Below, one piece after another: positions 8,236-14,647 of a DNA stretch of 38,035 nt. Source of the stretch: Candidatus Dojkabacteria bacterium (GTDB lineage: Bacteria; Patescibacteria; Dojkabacteria; SC72); NCBI GenBank assembly GCA_023229785.1, contig JALNYV010000023.1, positions 1 to 38,035 of the forward strand, given 5' to 3'. Position 1 is the first letter of the stretch; every line of letters starts with the position of its first letter. Below the pieces are notes generated by a model. The model made no database searches and was not told the DNA's origin. It saw only the letters and a program-made list of their open reading frames with translations. The translations under genes and the position numbers were made by a program.

Positions 8236-8551
8236 TAAATTGTTTGAAAAAATCATTAGCTGTTAATGCTTTATCATCTATATAAAAATTAGCGTGAAGT
8301 TTTTTACTAACTCTTAATAAGTGATGTTTTAAACCCCACATCTTTAATTGAGCTTTAGTAAATTCTGTCCAGTCAATACCTGTTTCCGCTCCTCGTGCTG
8401 TATCTATTTTTATTAGATGCCCTTCGTCATAAAGTTTATTAACTACAGCTATTCTATCATTTATGGGAATAGCCAAATTATACTCCTTATGTCCTTGTTT
8501 ATTTTTAACGATGGTGCAAAGTGTTCCATCAAGGTCAAAGCAATATATCAT
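8225..8551 (-). CDS. HAD-family phosphatase (capsule-biosynthesis type)
   Basis: The 108-residue protein shows HAD motif I FDLDGT (5-10), motif II-like IDTARG (49-54) and motif IV IDDKA (91-95). Its short length without a large cap domain fits the small HAD proteins found in capsule or LPS gene clusters. It probably dephosphorylates a sugar phosphate. Its 3' end overlaps the sugar dehydratase start and its 5' end overlaps the next upstream gene by 4 bases, placing it in the sugar block. Confidence 0.75.
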   Translation of the reverse strand: MIYCFDLDGTLCTIVKNKQGHKEYNLAIPINDRIAVVNKLYDEGHLIKIDTARGAETGIDWTEFTKAQLKMWGLKHHLLRVSKKLHANFYIDDKALTANDFFKQFNEK

Positions 8552-8898
8552 TCAATAAATATCCAATTAAGGAGCAACTCTGGCTCAATAGTAATAGCAC
8601 CTAAATCTTTGATAGAAATCTTTTTTACATCTAGTTCAACTTCTACATCTAAGAGTTCATTTATTTCTTTTGAAAATACTTTTAGTTTTTCAGGGTCTTT
8701 GACTGTAAATTGCTTTGTCTTTTCATCTTGTTCGCCATATTCTTCTATAAGTTTATTACGCTGTTCTTGAAAAGATTTTAGTTCACTATTCACTTTACTT
8801 AAAATTCTTGATACCCAATAAGATACTTTGATTGGTAGTTTTATTTTAGACAAACTTGTTAATTTATCTAAATCTTCTAATATAGTTTTTAATTTCAT
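8548..8898 (-). CDS. Hypothetical coiled-coil protein, 116 aa
   Basis: An N-terminal helical segment (LKTILEDLDKLTSLSKIKLP) is followed by a probable coiled coil around residues 30-85 (LKSFQEQRNKLIEEYGEQDE). The C-terminus is hydrophobic (LLLNWIFIE). I recognise no family. It lies at the junction between early genes and the sugar block and overlaps the HAD gene by ATGA. Confidence 0.6.
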   Translation of the reverse strand: MKLKTILEDLDKLTSLSKIKLPIKVSYWVSRILSKVNSELKSFQEQRNKLIEEYGEQDEKTKQFTVKDPEKLKVFSKEINELLDVEVELDVKKISIKDLGAITIEPELLLNWIFIE

Positions 8899-8899
8899 A

Positions 8900-9058
8900 T
8901 TATTTAAATAGTCTTACCCAACCCCAAATTACTCCCACATAGAAAGCGATTAAACCTCCGTAGTATAGTAAACCTTCTGATGTTGGGTCTGATAAATAAG
9001 AAACCATAAACACTGCGAAACCTATGATGCCTAATAGAGCTATTTGTTTGTTTGTCAT
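8900..9058 (-). CDS. Small membrane protein, 52 aa
   Basis: This short frame encodes two hydrophobic segments (QIALLGIIGFAVFMVSYL and LIAFYVGVIWGWVRL) separated by a short polar turn, so a two-pass membrane protein with a small loop is predicted. It starts 2 bases after the stop of the zinc-binding gene upstream. Size and topology resemble a small holin or membrane stress protein, but no function is assigned. Confidence 0.6.
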   Translation of the reverse strand: MTNKQIALLGIIGFAVFMVSYLSDPTSEGLLYYGGLIAFYVGVIWGWVRLFK

Positions 9059-9060
9059 AC

Positions 9061-9204
9061 TTATATTATATACTTTAATTTATAATCTGCAATACTCTTC
9101 CTATCTTTTACATAACACTCCACAGAACAGAAGACCGACCGACTTCTGCCTGTAGTGTTGTTTCTCTTCTTGGGGATTACTCCTTTACAATTACGGCATT
9201 TCAT
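9061..9204 (-). CDS. Small zinc-binding protein, 47 aa
   Basis: The frame encodes C-x2-C near the N-terminus (KCRNCKG) and a second pair in VFCSVECYV, a compact zinc-ribbon or treble-clef pattern. A strong ribosome site (AGAGGAG) lies 6 bases before the ATG at 9202-9204, which makes the gene convincing despite its size. The basic middle (PKKRNN) suggests nucleic-acid binding. Confidence 0.72.
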   Translation of the reverse strand: MKCRNCKGVIPKKRNNTTGRSRSVFCSVECYVKDRKSIADYKLKYII

Positions 9205-9230
9205 ATCTACTCCTCTTTATTTGTAATTAA

Positions 9231-9932
9231 CTAAAATAATGGGTTGCTAATACTTTTTATTCGGTCTTGGGCGATTTTAACATATTCGGGTTCTTTTTCT
9301 ATTAAGATAAAGTTTCTGCCGAGTTTTTTGCACGCTACTCCTGTTGTTCCACTTCCAGCAAAGGGGTCAAGAACTACTTCTGCATCAGGAAAACATTTTA
9401 ATATATCTTCAACCATTTTTTCAGGAAATGCCCTAGTGTGTTCACCTTTTGTTCCAACTGCTTTCCATTCTTTCGTATCAAACAAATCGTGGTGGTTTAT
9501 TGCGTTAAATAATTTAGTTTTAGGAGATTTTGCAAGCCAGTAGACACGCTCGGTCATTGGGTAGAATCTAATCTTATCAAAATTCTGCGACCTATTGAAC
9601 CAGACAATTTCTTGCTTTACGATAAATGGTGTTTTTAAAATCCATTCGTATGGTGTAATTTGAACACCATCTTTAATTCTATTTTTATGATTGTAAATTA
9701 AACTTCCTGTATCTTTCAAAATCCTATGACATTCCTTTAGAACTGCAATTTGCCACTTTTGATAATCTTGTTCTAGCATATTATCATCATATGCTTTGTG
9801 TCTAATTCCGCCTGTGTGGTGTGTATTGCCAAGATTATAAGGTGGTGAAGTCAAAATCATATCTATACTCTTATCAGGTATATCTTTCATAACGTCTAAA
9901 CAATCGCCTTGTATTATAGTATTAGTTTCCAT
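9231..9932 (-). CDS. DNA methyltransferase (N6-adenine or N4-cytosine, beta-type order)
   Basis: The 233-residue protein has the catalytic motif IV TSPPY at 28-32 ahead of the SAM motif I DPFAGSGTTG at about 189-198, the order found in beta-class amino-methyltransferases. It methylates an exocyclic amino group in a specific DNA sequence, probably to protect phage DNA from host restriction. No restriction gene is nearby. The ATG at 9932 is preferred over a TTG at 9956 because AAGGGG lies 9 bases before it. A structured non-coding segment lies directly upstream. Confidence 0.9.
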   Translation of the reverse strand: METNTIIQGDCLDVMKDIPDKSIDMILTSPPYNLGNTHHTGGIRHKAYDDNMLEQDYQKWQIAVLKECHRILKDTGSLIYNHKNRIKDGVQITPYEWILKTPFIVKQEIVWFNRSQNFDKIRFYPMTERVYWLAKSPKTKLFNAINHHDLFDTKEWKAVGTKGEHTRAFPEKMVEDILKCFPDAEVVLDPFAGSGTTGVACKKLGRNFILIEKEPEYVKIAQDRIKSISNPLF

Positions 9933-9989
9933 AAATTTAATCCCCTTCATTTTCAAATACTGATTTATAATGTTTTTGTCCTTCTTTCA

Positions 9990-10088
9990 TACACTTGTTA
10001 TGGTAGATGTGCCTGTGGGGCGATTGGAGGTATAGTCTAGCTTCACTCCATTTTATCCCCCCACCGACACACCTACACTTGTTATGGT
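9990..10088 (-). ncRNA. Candidate structured RNA or leader with repeat-flanked hairpin
   Basis: The gap between the cysteine-rich gene and the methyltransferase can fold, as minus-strand RNA, into a long imperfect stem. Bases 10059-10076 pair with 10003-10020 (15 of 18 complementary), enclosing an inner 5-base stem (10046-10050 with 10025-10029). The same 15 bases (tacacttgttatggt on the plus strand) lie directly outside both arms, at 9990-10004 and 10074-10088. This could be a leader controlling the methyltransferase, a small RNA, or a protein-binding site. I do not recognise a known family. Confidence 0.45.
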
Positions 10089-10106
10089 TTATAAAATGTA
10101 CCCTCT

Positions 10107-10607
10107 CTAATCTGTAATAATTTTCTTTGGTTCTTTCTCACACTTGGGGCAACTCCATCTTTCTCCGTGAGCGTTTCCTATTTCATTTGCAGGAACTATT
10201 ATTTTTACTGGCAGTTTGAGATTGTAACTTTCTAAAAACCAAGTTCCTTTTCCAGTTTCACCAACATATTTATATAACCCACCATATTTATCATCAAATT
10301 CTTCTTCCCAATCATTCTCCTTTACAATATCTTCCTCATTACAAGTACAAGGTTTATCTTTACTCCCAAAAGTTTCATTCATCGAACATTCGTTGTAATG
10401 TTCTTCTTCATTACACTTGCAGGATGCTTTACAGGTTTTGGCTTCCTTTTCTTTGAAGTAGCAATCATCGCAAGTTCTATCACAAACTACTTCGGACATC
10501 GCACAACAATGGTCAGTAACACAAGGGCAATCTTTTGTATTCTGGCAATCAGAAGTGCAAATGTGTCCAAATCTACATTCTATTTTGTTGTCATTTAGTT
10601 TTGGCAT
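10107..10607 (-). CDS. Cysteine-rich putative zinc-binding protein, 166 aa
   Basis: The protein has 18 cysteines in 166 residues. Sixteen lie in the first 110 residues in closely spaced pairs (CPC, CC, CDRTCDDC, CKASCKC, CTC), and a last C-x2-C (CPKC) is near the C-terminus. Between them lies an acidic stretch (DWEEEFDD) and a beta-rich segment (KLPVKIIVP). Several metal-binding knuckles are likely. No family is recognised. It overlaps the membrane protein gene upstream by 17 bases. Confidence 0.7.
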   Translation of the reverse strand: MPKLNDNKIECRFGHICTSDCQNTKDCPCVTDHCCAMSEVVCDRTCDDCYFKEKEAKTCKASCKCNEEEHYNECSMNETFGSKDKPCTCNEEDIVKENDWEEEFDDKYGGLYKYVGETGKGTWFLESYNLKLPVKIIVPANEIGNAHGERWSCPKCEKEPKKIITD

Positions 10608-10848
10608 TGGATTTTTTTAAACATTCAGTTATTATTTCTAAGTTTTGAAATTCTATCGTATTAACATTGGCATCAAATTGGGCTAATTCGGTAATTTGGT
10701 TTGCTTGTTTTGCAATAAGTTCTATATTATTTAATCCCATATACTGTGCTTGCCTATTTCCTTGTGCTAGAATTACACAGAAAATAATAAGCCCCACTAT
10801 TGAGATTCTCCAAAACCATAATTCTATTGTTGTTATATTAAATTTCAT
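10591..10848 (-). CDS. Single-pass membrane protein, 85 aa
   Basis: An N-terminal hydrophobic helix at about 9-29 (LWFWRISIVGLIIFCVILAQ) is followed by a helical polar domain (IELIAKQANQITELAQFDA). It is probably anchored in the inner membrane with the C-terminal part forming a short coiled coil. Its start overlaps the upstream gene by 11 bases. The function is unknown. Confidence 0.6.
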   Translation of the reverse strand: MKFNITTIELWFWRISIVGLIIFCVILAQGNRQAQYMGLNNIELIAKQANQITELAQFDANVNTIEFQNLEIITECLKKSNAKTK

Positions 10849-11080
10849 TTTGTTTGGTTAATTTTGTTAAATATTCTTCACATTCTTTTATTAAAGCAGT
10901 AGCCCTTGGAAACCAATTTACTTTTGAAGCCCAATGTTCTTCTTCAGTTAGAGCAAATCCTTTACACCACTCAACATTTGACTCGGTATTCACACGTTCT
11001 CTTATCTGGTCTCTCACAGATACACCACATTCTTCTTCTTGGATATGCCAGTTTTGTTTTAGAGGTTGGATTGTATTCAT
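10838..11080 (-). CDS. Hypothetical protein, 80 aa
   Basis: A charged soluble protein (VRDQIRERVNTESNVEWCKGF, ending in EECEEYLTKLTKQNEI). Its start forms an ATGA overlap with the NinG-like gene, so the two are probably co-translated. I recognise no domain. Confidence 0.6.
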   Translation of the reverse strand: MNTIQPLKQNWHIQEEECGVSVRDQIRERVNTESNVEWCKGFALTEEEHWASKVNWFPRATALIKECEEYLTKLTKQNEI

Positions 11081-11508
11081 AGTTTTTTGTATTTTTCTAA
11101 TAACATTAAATAGTGGTCGTATGCTTTCACAGTTACTTGCCTATCTTTTTTTAACTGCTCCATATACTCTGCTCCATTTTCTTGCCACATTCTTAGAAAG
11201 AAGTCTGCTCCCATTCCTCCTCGGTGTATATTGCAAGCGAAACACTGAGGTCTTAGGACTCGTAGGTCGTATTTCAAGAATGCCCCCAGACTTGCTTTTG
11301 CCCACAAATGCCCAGTCTGCCAATCGCTTCCCATTAACCCTGAACGCCCGCAAGTGTAGCAAACATTCCCATAACGCTTTCGAATAATCCTCTTGCATTC
11401 GTCCCAGAGTTTCCTTTGAAGAAGACTTATCTTCATTGGAGACTTTTTGTGAAGTTTTCCTCTTTTCATTGGTTTTGTAGGTTTTCTTTTCCATTGGGTT
11501 CTTTTCAT
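11077..11508 (-). CDS. NinG-like recombination nuclease
   Basis: The 143-residue protein begins with a very basic segment (KRKPTKPMKRGKLHKK) and has the NinG arrangement: C50-x2-C53 (CYTCG), WQTGHLW around 63-69, and RPQCFACNIHRGG at 86-98. NinG of phage lambda is a zinc-dependent endonuclease-like protein acting in phage recombination. Here it is one of few DNA-metabolism genes in the early operon. Both ends overlap neighbours by 4 bases. An overlapping 117-residue frame in the same region is a shadow. Confidence 0.8.
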   Translation of the reverse strand: MKRTQWKRKPTKPMKRGKLHKKSPMKISLLQRKLWDECKRIIRKRYGNVCYTCGRSGLMGSDWQTGHLWAKASLGAFLKYDLRVLRPQCFACNIHRGGMGADFFLRMWQENGAEYMEQLKKDRQVTVKAYDHYLMLLEKYKKL

Positions 11509-11810
11509 ACTGGTAACTTTAGATTATATGTTGGTTCATAACCACGATTAAGTTGGTAGGTTTGTTCTAACTTAATTTTATCAGAATAATCCTGTCCACG
11601 CAAGGATATTTCACAACGTGTCACCTCTCGCCACTCCCTTATATAACTATCATAATCTCTAGCAAAGTCTATTAGGGTTTCTTTAGGTATCTCTTTTAAA
11701 AGAGGGTATTTTTCTAGTAAGAGGTTGACCATTGCCCGACTATGGTTTCTTCGCTCTCTAGCTTTTGGTTGGACTTCCAAGTAGTTTTTAATTATGTTAT
11801 AGACTGTCAT
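11505..11810 (-). CDS. Hypothetical protein, 101 aa
   Basis: A soluble, basic, helix-rich protein (YLEVQPKARERRNHSRAMVN, then IREWREVTRCEISLRGQDYS). Small phage proteins of this kind often lie beside NinG or single-strand-binding genes, and DNA binding is plausible, but no family is recognised. It overlaps the NinG-like start by ATGA and ends in LKLPV. Confidence 0.6.
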   Translation of the reverse strand: MTVYNIIKNYLEVQPKARERRNHSRAMVNLLLEKYPLLKEIPKETLIDFARDYDSYIREWREVTRCEISLRGQDYSDKIKLEQTYQLNRGYEPTYNLKLPV

Positions 11811-11811
11811 T

Positions 11812-12111
11812 TTAATAAATTGAATACAAACGGGACTTCAAGGAGTTTAATAATTCTTTTGTGGCTAGACAATATCTTTTAAGAACTATAAGTCTCTGCC
11901 CGCTTTGTGTTGCTTTCCATTGTATCTTTTTTTCTGCCACACTTTCATCTACTGTTTTACCATTCATAAACAATGCTTCTTCTTTTTCTAGTGTAGCTAT
12001 TTCAATTTGCATCTCTGCATAAATATCTGACATCTGATTGCGATAAGACTCTAGTTGGTCTTTGTTTAAGTTCTGTTCTTTGACTGCAATAATAAGTTCA
12101 GATAATTTCAT
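11812..12111 (-). CDS. Hypothetical helical protein, 99 aa
   Basis: It is almost entirely predicted helix (NLNKDQLESYRNQMSDIYAE, then IEIATLEKEEALFM), probably a helical hairpin or coiled coil. It starts inside the upstream gene (14-base overlap) and ends one base before the next. No family is recognised. Position suggests a role in replication or recombination. Confidence 0.6.
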   Translation of the reverse strand: MKLSELIIAVKEQNLNKDQLESYRNQMSDIYAEMQIEIATLEKEEALFMNGKTVDESVAEKKIQWKATQSGQRLIVLKRYCLATKELLNSLKSRLYSIY

Positions 12112-12289
12112 ATTGTTTATTTTCTAATTCTCTTAACATTTTTGCTTTTTGAACCATTAAACAGATTTCATCTACATCAAACTCTTCTTCTTCAACTTTT
12201 GGTGCTACTACATTTACAATAAATTCCCAATCAGTTAAATACTTTTCATCTATCAATTTTTGAATTAGTTTTATAGTTTTCTTTTTCAT
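12098..12289 (-). CDS. Hypothetical acidic protein, 63 aa
   Basis: A small helical acidic protein (VEEEEFDVDEICLMVQKAKM). It starts one base after the OB-fold-like gene and overlaps the next gene, so it is probably co-translated with both. An acidic partner of the preceding putative DNA-binding protein is possible but unproven. Confidence 0.55.
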   Translation of the reverse strand: MKKKTIKLIQKLIDEKYLTDWEFIVNVVAPKVEEEEFDVDEICLMVQKAKMLRELENKQYEII

Positions 12290-12290
12290 T

Positions 12291-12773
12291 TTATTCGTTA
12301 AATGGACTGTTAAAATTTAGATTATCCCATTCGTTCCAACACCATTCTCGCCAAAATCTTATCTCTTCTTGCATAGTAGTTCCGTGCCATTGTTCAGGAG
12401 TTAGTGATGTAGCAATATCCACACCCATTCTCATTGTAGAAGCGATTTTTATAGAATGTTCCTTGTTATCTTGAAATTTACCTATGCTTGCCTCTTTTTT
12501 CTCCATAGTCTTCTCTATTACTTGCTGTTTATACGCACCACGAGCCTCGCCTTGAGGTTTTTCTTGCCCTTCAAAGGAAATGTTCCAATACTGTCCATCC
12601 ATAGCCATTTTGCCCATTATAACGCTTCCTTCTACTAGGTTGGCAAAGTTAGGAGCGTTACTCCAAATATTTACTTTTCTTATCTCGCCATTTACTTCCA
12701 CCTCGCACATCTTGTATGGCTTTTGAGTCTTGGTTGTCTTGCTTACTATTTTTACTATTTTTATTGATTCCAT
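12291..12773 (-). CDS. Putative OB-fold single-strand DNA-binding protein
   Basis: From the ATG at 12773 the protein has 160 residues. The first 65 form an alternating beta pattern (IKIVKIVSKTTKTQKPYKMC, then VNGEIRKVNIWSNAPNFANL, KMAMDGQYWNIS) like an OB-fold nucleic-acid-binding domain. A linker follows, then a tryptophan-rich C-terminus (FWREWCWNEWDNLNF) that could contact partners. The position among recombination-type genes fits an SSB-like role. A TTG five codons upstream is possible but weaker. Confidence 0.5.
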   Translation of the reverse strand: MESIKIVKIVSKTTKTQKPYKMCEVEVNGEIRKVNIWSNAPNFANLVEGSVIMGKMAMDGQYWNISFEGQEKPQGEARGAYKQQVIEKTMEKKEASIGKFQDNKEHSIKIASTMRMGVDIATSLTPEQWHGTTMQEEIRFWREWCWNEWDNLNFNSPFNE

Positions 12774-12774
12774 T

Positions 12775-12867
12775 TTAATTAGTTCCAATTATTCTAATAA
12801 TAAAGTATATGGCGACAATCGCTACACTTATGAGGATAATTTTCTCCTCCCATTTTTCGTTAATCAT
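12775..12867 (-). CDS. Tiny single-pass membrane protein, 30 aa
   Basis: The frame MINEKWEEKIILISVAIVAI continues with a hydrophobic helix and ends in a short polar tail. It starts in an ATGA overlap with the gene upstream and ends 1 base before the OB-fold-like gene, which supports it. Small hydrophobic phage peptides of this kind often act at the host membrane. The function is unknown. Confidence 0.5.
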   Translation of the reverse strand: MINEKWEEKIILISVAIVAIYFIIRIIGTN

Positions 12868-13019
12868 ATTTTTTCTGCTTCGTTAAAACTGTTAATCATA
12901 TCGTCAATAGTCCCCGACCAGTTTCTAAATGCTCCATAGCCGAAGTTTCTTTCTATCTCAACCCCTTGCTCATCGGTTATGATTATCTTTATTTTGTATT
13001 CTTTTGGTGGTTTTGACAT
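12864..13019 (-). CDS. Hypothetical protein, 51 aa
   Basis: A small beta-alpha protein (KEYKIKIIITDEQGVEIER, then a C-terminal helix IDDMINSFNEAEKI). It overlaps the tiny membrane gene by 4 bases and begins 1 base after the upstream gene ends. Compact spacing and an ATG start support it. No family is recognised. Confidence 0.55.
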   Translation of the reverse strand: MSKPPKEYKIKIIITDEQGVEIERNFGYGAFRNWSGTIDDMINSFNEAEKI

Positions 13020-13020
13020 T

Positions 13021-13242
13021 TTATTCTAGTGGATTTCTATCCCATCCCGACCCACCTCCTAGTGGATGTAGGGTGTAGTTATTGGTAATGTTCACATCTT
13101 CTCGTAGCACTGTTACTTTGGCTCGCAATAATCTATTCTCGGAGTGGCAAGTAGAGCAGTCGGAGTGATAACTTTGATGACACCAATGAGATTGATAAGA
13201 ATCATAAACTTCGTCTTTAATTGTATCTTTCATTTTTGCCAT
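13021..13242 (-). CDS. Small histidine/cysteine-containing hypothetical protein, 73 aa
   Basis: From the ATG at 13242 the sequence includes SHWCHQSYHSDCSTCHSENR, a run of His and Cys residues that could bind a metal, followed by a short coiled coil and a glycine-rich C-terminus (GGGSGWDRN). A longer frame up to 13284 would lie inside the lysozyme-like gene and is less likely. No Shine-Dalgarno sequence is clear. Coupling to the upstream gene is probable. Confidence 0.5.
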   Translation of the reverse strand: MAKMKDTIKDEVYDSYQSHWCHQSYHSDCSTCHSENRLLRAKVTVLREDVNITNNYTLHPLGGGSGWDRNPLE

Positions 13243-13243
13243 A

Positions 13244-13822
13244 TTATTGCAGTGCTTTAATTGTGCTAATACGACCTTGTGCATCTATTTTCTTTGAACA
13301 GTTATACCAGTTACCTACACCCTTGCTGTCCTTGAAGATTATATCGTGGGCAAGTGCTTCTGCTTTCTCATCATCTAGGGCAATTAGGATGGCTTCCTTT
13401 GGAGTGATAGTCTTGCCGTAAAGAGTCTTATAATAGTGAATCACTGTCTTTCTTTGAAACTGCATTGTACCGATACTTGCTTCGCTGTTACTATCAAAGA
13501 TTATAATGCCGTCATTTTCCTTGTAACCCTTGCTCTCGCACTTCTGTATGTCATCCACCACTTTAGTCTTTAACTCGGCTATCTTTGGAGTTAGGTTGTC
13601 CACCATAACTTCTTCCTTTACATATTCTGTCTTAGGAAAGAAAGCTCTAGCAGTTCCACCTATCAACATTGTTACTACTAATGCTACTGCTGAAAACTTT
13701 GTCCAAAACTTTACACCATCCCAAAATCTTTCAAACCCTGACTTTGTAAACCTTCCTTCTCCATCTCTCCTATAGTTGCCTTTTTTATCTGGTCTATATG
13801 TTCCTATTGCGTTATGTTTCAT
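13244..13822 (-). CDS. Membrane-anchored lysozyme/transglycosylase-like protein
   Basis: From the ATG at 13822 the protein has 192 residues. It has a basic cytoplasmic lead (YRPDKKGNYRRDGEGRFTKS), a membrane helix at about 43-61 (FSAVALVVTMLIGGTARAFF) and an outer domain at about 90-180. That domain has KCESKG with a candidate catalytic glutamate, SIGTMQFQ like the G-x-MQ motif of lytic transglycosylases, and a conserved-looking end GVGNWYNC. It probably cleaves peptidoglycan outside the inner membrane. The frame stays open upstream to 13957, but that part overlaps strong hairpins and reads unlike protein. Confidence 0.62.
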   Translation of the reverse strand: MKHNAIGTYRPDKKGNYRRDGEGRFTKSGFERFWDGVKFWTKFSAVALVVTMLIGGTARAFFPKTEYVKEEVMVDNLTPKIAELKTKVVDDIQKCESKGYKENDGIIIFDSNSEASIGTMQFQRKTVIHYYKTLYGKTITPKEAILIALDDEKAEALAHDIIFKDSKGVGNWYNCSKKIDAQGRISTIKALQ

Positions 13823-13959
13823 TGTTTTATATTTAACTAATAATTGAGATTCACTGAAGACTGCAACATTGGTGGAGTGCGACTCCACTACTCTAGTAGT
13901 CAACTTAACCTTGCCCGAAAGCCGTTTGTAGTTACTACTTGATGTTACAGTTTTCAATG

Positions 13960-14122
13960 AACCTCTGTTAGGAGTGTTTTGGGGAATTTACTCTCGGTGT
14001 TCCCAGCCGAAGCCAGAAAGTCGTTTTCAATTCCCCTAGCACTCTGGAAACTTAATCGGAGGTTTTACCTTGCTCTGCTACCAACCTTATCAGTAGATAG
14101 CAGACCGAGATAGATAAGGTTA
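13960..14122 (-). ncRNA. Candidate structured RNA: pseudoknot plus three-helix rod
   Basis: This segment lies in a gap of about 300 bases between two genes. As minus-strand RNA, 14113-14121 pairs with 14083-14091 (9 perfect pairs), and the loop bases 14098-14103 can pair with 14075-14080 (6 pairs), giving a pseudoknot. A rod of three nested helices follows: 14059-14062 with 13962-13965, 14040-14044 with 13972-13976, and 14029-14036 with 13981-13988 (8 pairs). A further perfect 7-base hairpin lies at 13872-13888. I cannot match it to a known RNA. It may be a leader of the lysozyme-like gene or an independent RNA. Confidence 0.5.
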
Positions 14123-14126
14123 ATAA

Positions 14127-14276
14127 TTAAAACTCTTTTAAAACTTCAACTTTGTAATGCCAATCTCGTATATCTTTTATCTCTCGTTTAGTTAATTTTT
14201 TCTCAACAGTTTCTTTTGTTGTTATACCTATTGGGTCTGAAACCTTACAGACATAAACTTTTTCTTTGTTTGCCAT
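14127..14276 (-). CDS. Small hypothetical protein, 49 aa
   Basis: The protein starts MANKEKVYVCKVSDPIGITT and continues with a basic helical segment (KKLTKREIKDIRDWHYK). A good ribosome site (GGAG) precedes the ATG by 8-9 bases, and a near-consensus promoter with an embedded palindrome lies 55-85 bases upstream. Its place directly behind that regulated promoter suggests an early or regulatory protein. No family is recognised. Confidence 0.68.
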   Translation of the reverse strand: MANKEKVYVCKVSDPIGITTKETVEKKLTKREIKDIRDWHYKVEVLKEF

Positions 14277-14327
14277 AATGTTTTTCTCCGATTAAGTTTT
14301 CAATGTGCTATCTCTTACTCCTACCCA

Positions 14328-14369
14328 TTAAGTATAATCTAACGCTAGATATAAGTCAAGTGTTTTCAT
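14328..14369 (-). CDS. Possible 13-residue leader peptide spanning a promoter
   Basis: An ATG preceded by AGGA at 10 bases opens a 13-codon frame, MKTLDLYLALDYT, that runs through the -35 box, operator and -10 box of the next promoter. If transcribed from the operator-bearing site at 14392-14411, ribosomes on it would cross the downstream promoter. It may be accidental. The evidence is only the ribosome site and position. Confidence 0.25.
   Translation of the reverse strand: MKTLDLYLALDYT
14331..14359 (-). promoter_or_regulatory. Promoter P1 with palindromic operator O1 in its spacer
   Basis: On the minus strand TTGACT (14354-14359) and TATACT (14331-14336) are separated by exactly 17 bases. 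The spacer contains the palindrome ATCTA-GCGT-TAGAT (14337-14350). A protein bound there would block RNA polymerase, so a repressor is the simplest model. It drives the 49-residue gene at 14276 and probably genes beyond. Confidence 0.75.
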
Positions 14370-14391
14370 TTTTTCACTTTCCTATTTAACC

Positions 14392-14411
14392 TTTATAATC
14401 TAACGCTAGAT
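14392..14411 (-). promoter_or_regulatory. Operator O2 with TATAAA box
   Basis: A second copy of the same 14-base palindrome lies at 14398-14411, directly upstream of a TATAAA -10-like box (14392-14397). No good -35 box is present at 16-18 bases, so this may be only an operator, or a weak or activator-dependent promoter. Confidence 0.55.
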
Positions 14412-14433
14412 TTCAGCATAAACCACTTTGTTT

Positions 14434-14637
14434 TTATTTTGTCAATGTGGGGATAACTTTCTTCTTGCCTTTCTTCTTCGCAGACATAAAAGCAAAAAGT
14501 TCTTCTTTTGTTTTCCCTTTGCTAATTTTCTCCCAAGATTTTTTTCCTAGTAATACTGCGGGATTAGTTTCTTTCATATATTTTTTATATGGTTTTTGCC
14601 AAGCACTTCTTAAATTATTATCTTCTAATGGTGGCAT
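14434..14637 (-). CDS. Small basic hypothetical protein, 67 aa
   Basis: From the ATG at 14637 the protein has 67 residues: a PPLEDNNLRSAWQKPYKKYM start, a tryptophan-containing middle and a very basic tail (SAKKKGKKKVIP), consistent with DNA or RNA binding. Longer starts at 14649 or 14676 lie within promoter P3, so they could not be translated from a P3 transcript. GGAA precedes the chosen ATG by 7 bases, giving a very short leader. It could be the regulator of the operators around it, which is speculation. Confidence 0.5.
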   Translation of the reverse strand: MPPLEDNNLRSAWQKPYKKYMKETNPAVLLGKKSWEKISKGKTKEELFAFMSAKKKGKKKVIPTLTK

Positions 14638-14647
14638 ATATAGTTCC

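Noticed and set aside
9231..9932. A complete restriction-modification system
   Set aside because: Only a methyltransferase is present; neighbouring genes show no restriction nuclease motifs. The HNH genes lie far away and look like homing nucleases.
11141..11494. Minus-strand 117-codon frame overlapping the NinG-like gene
   Set aside because: It lies fully inside the NinG-like gene in another frame, and has no domain, whereas the NinG frame has its zinc motifs.
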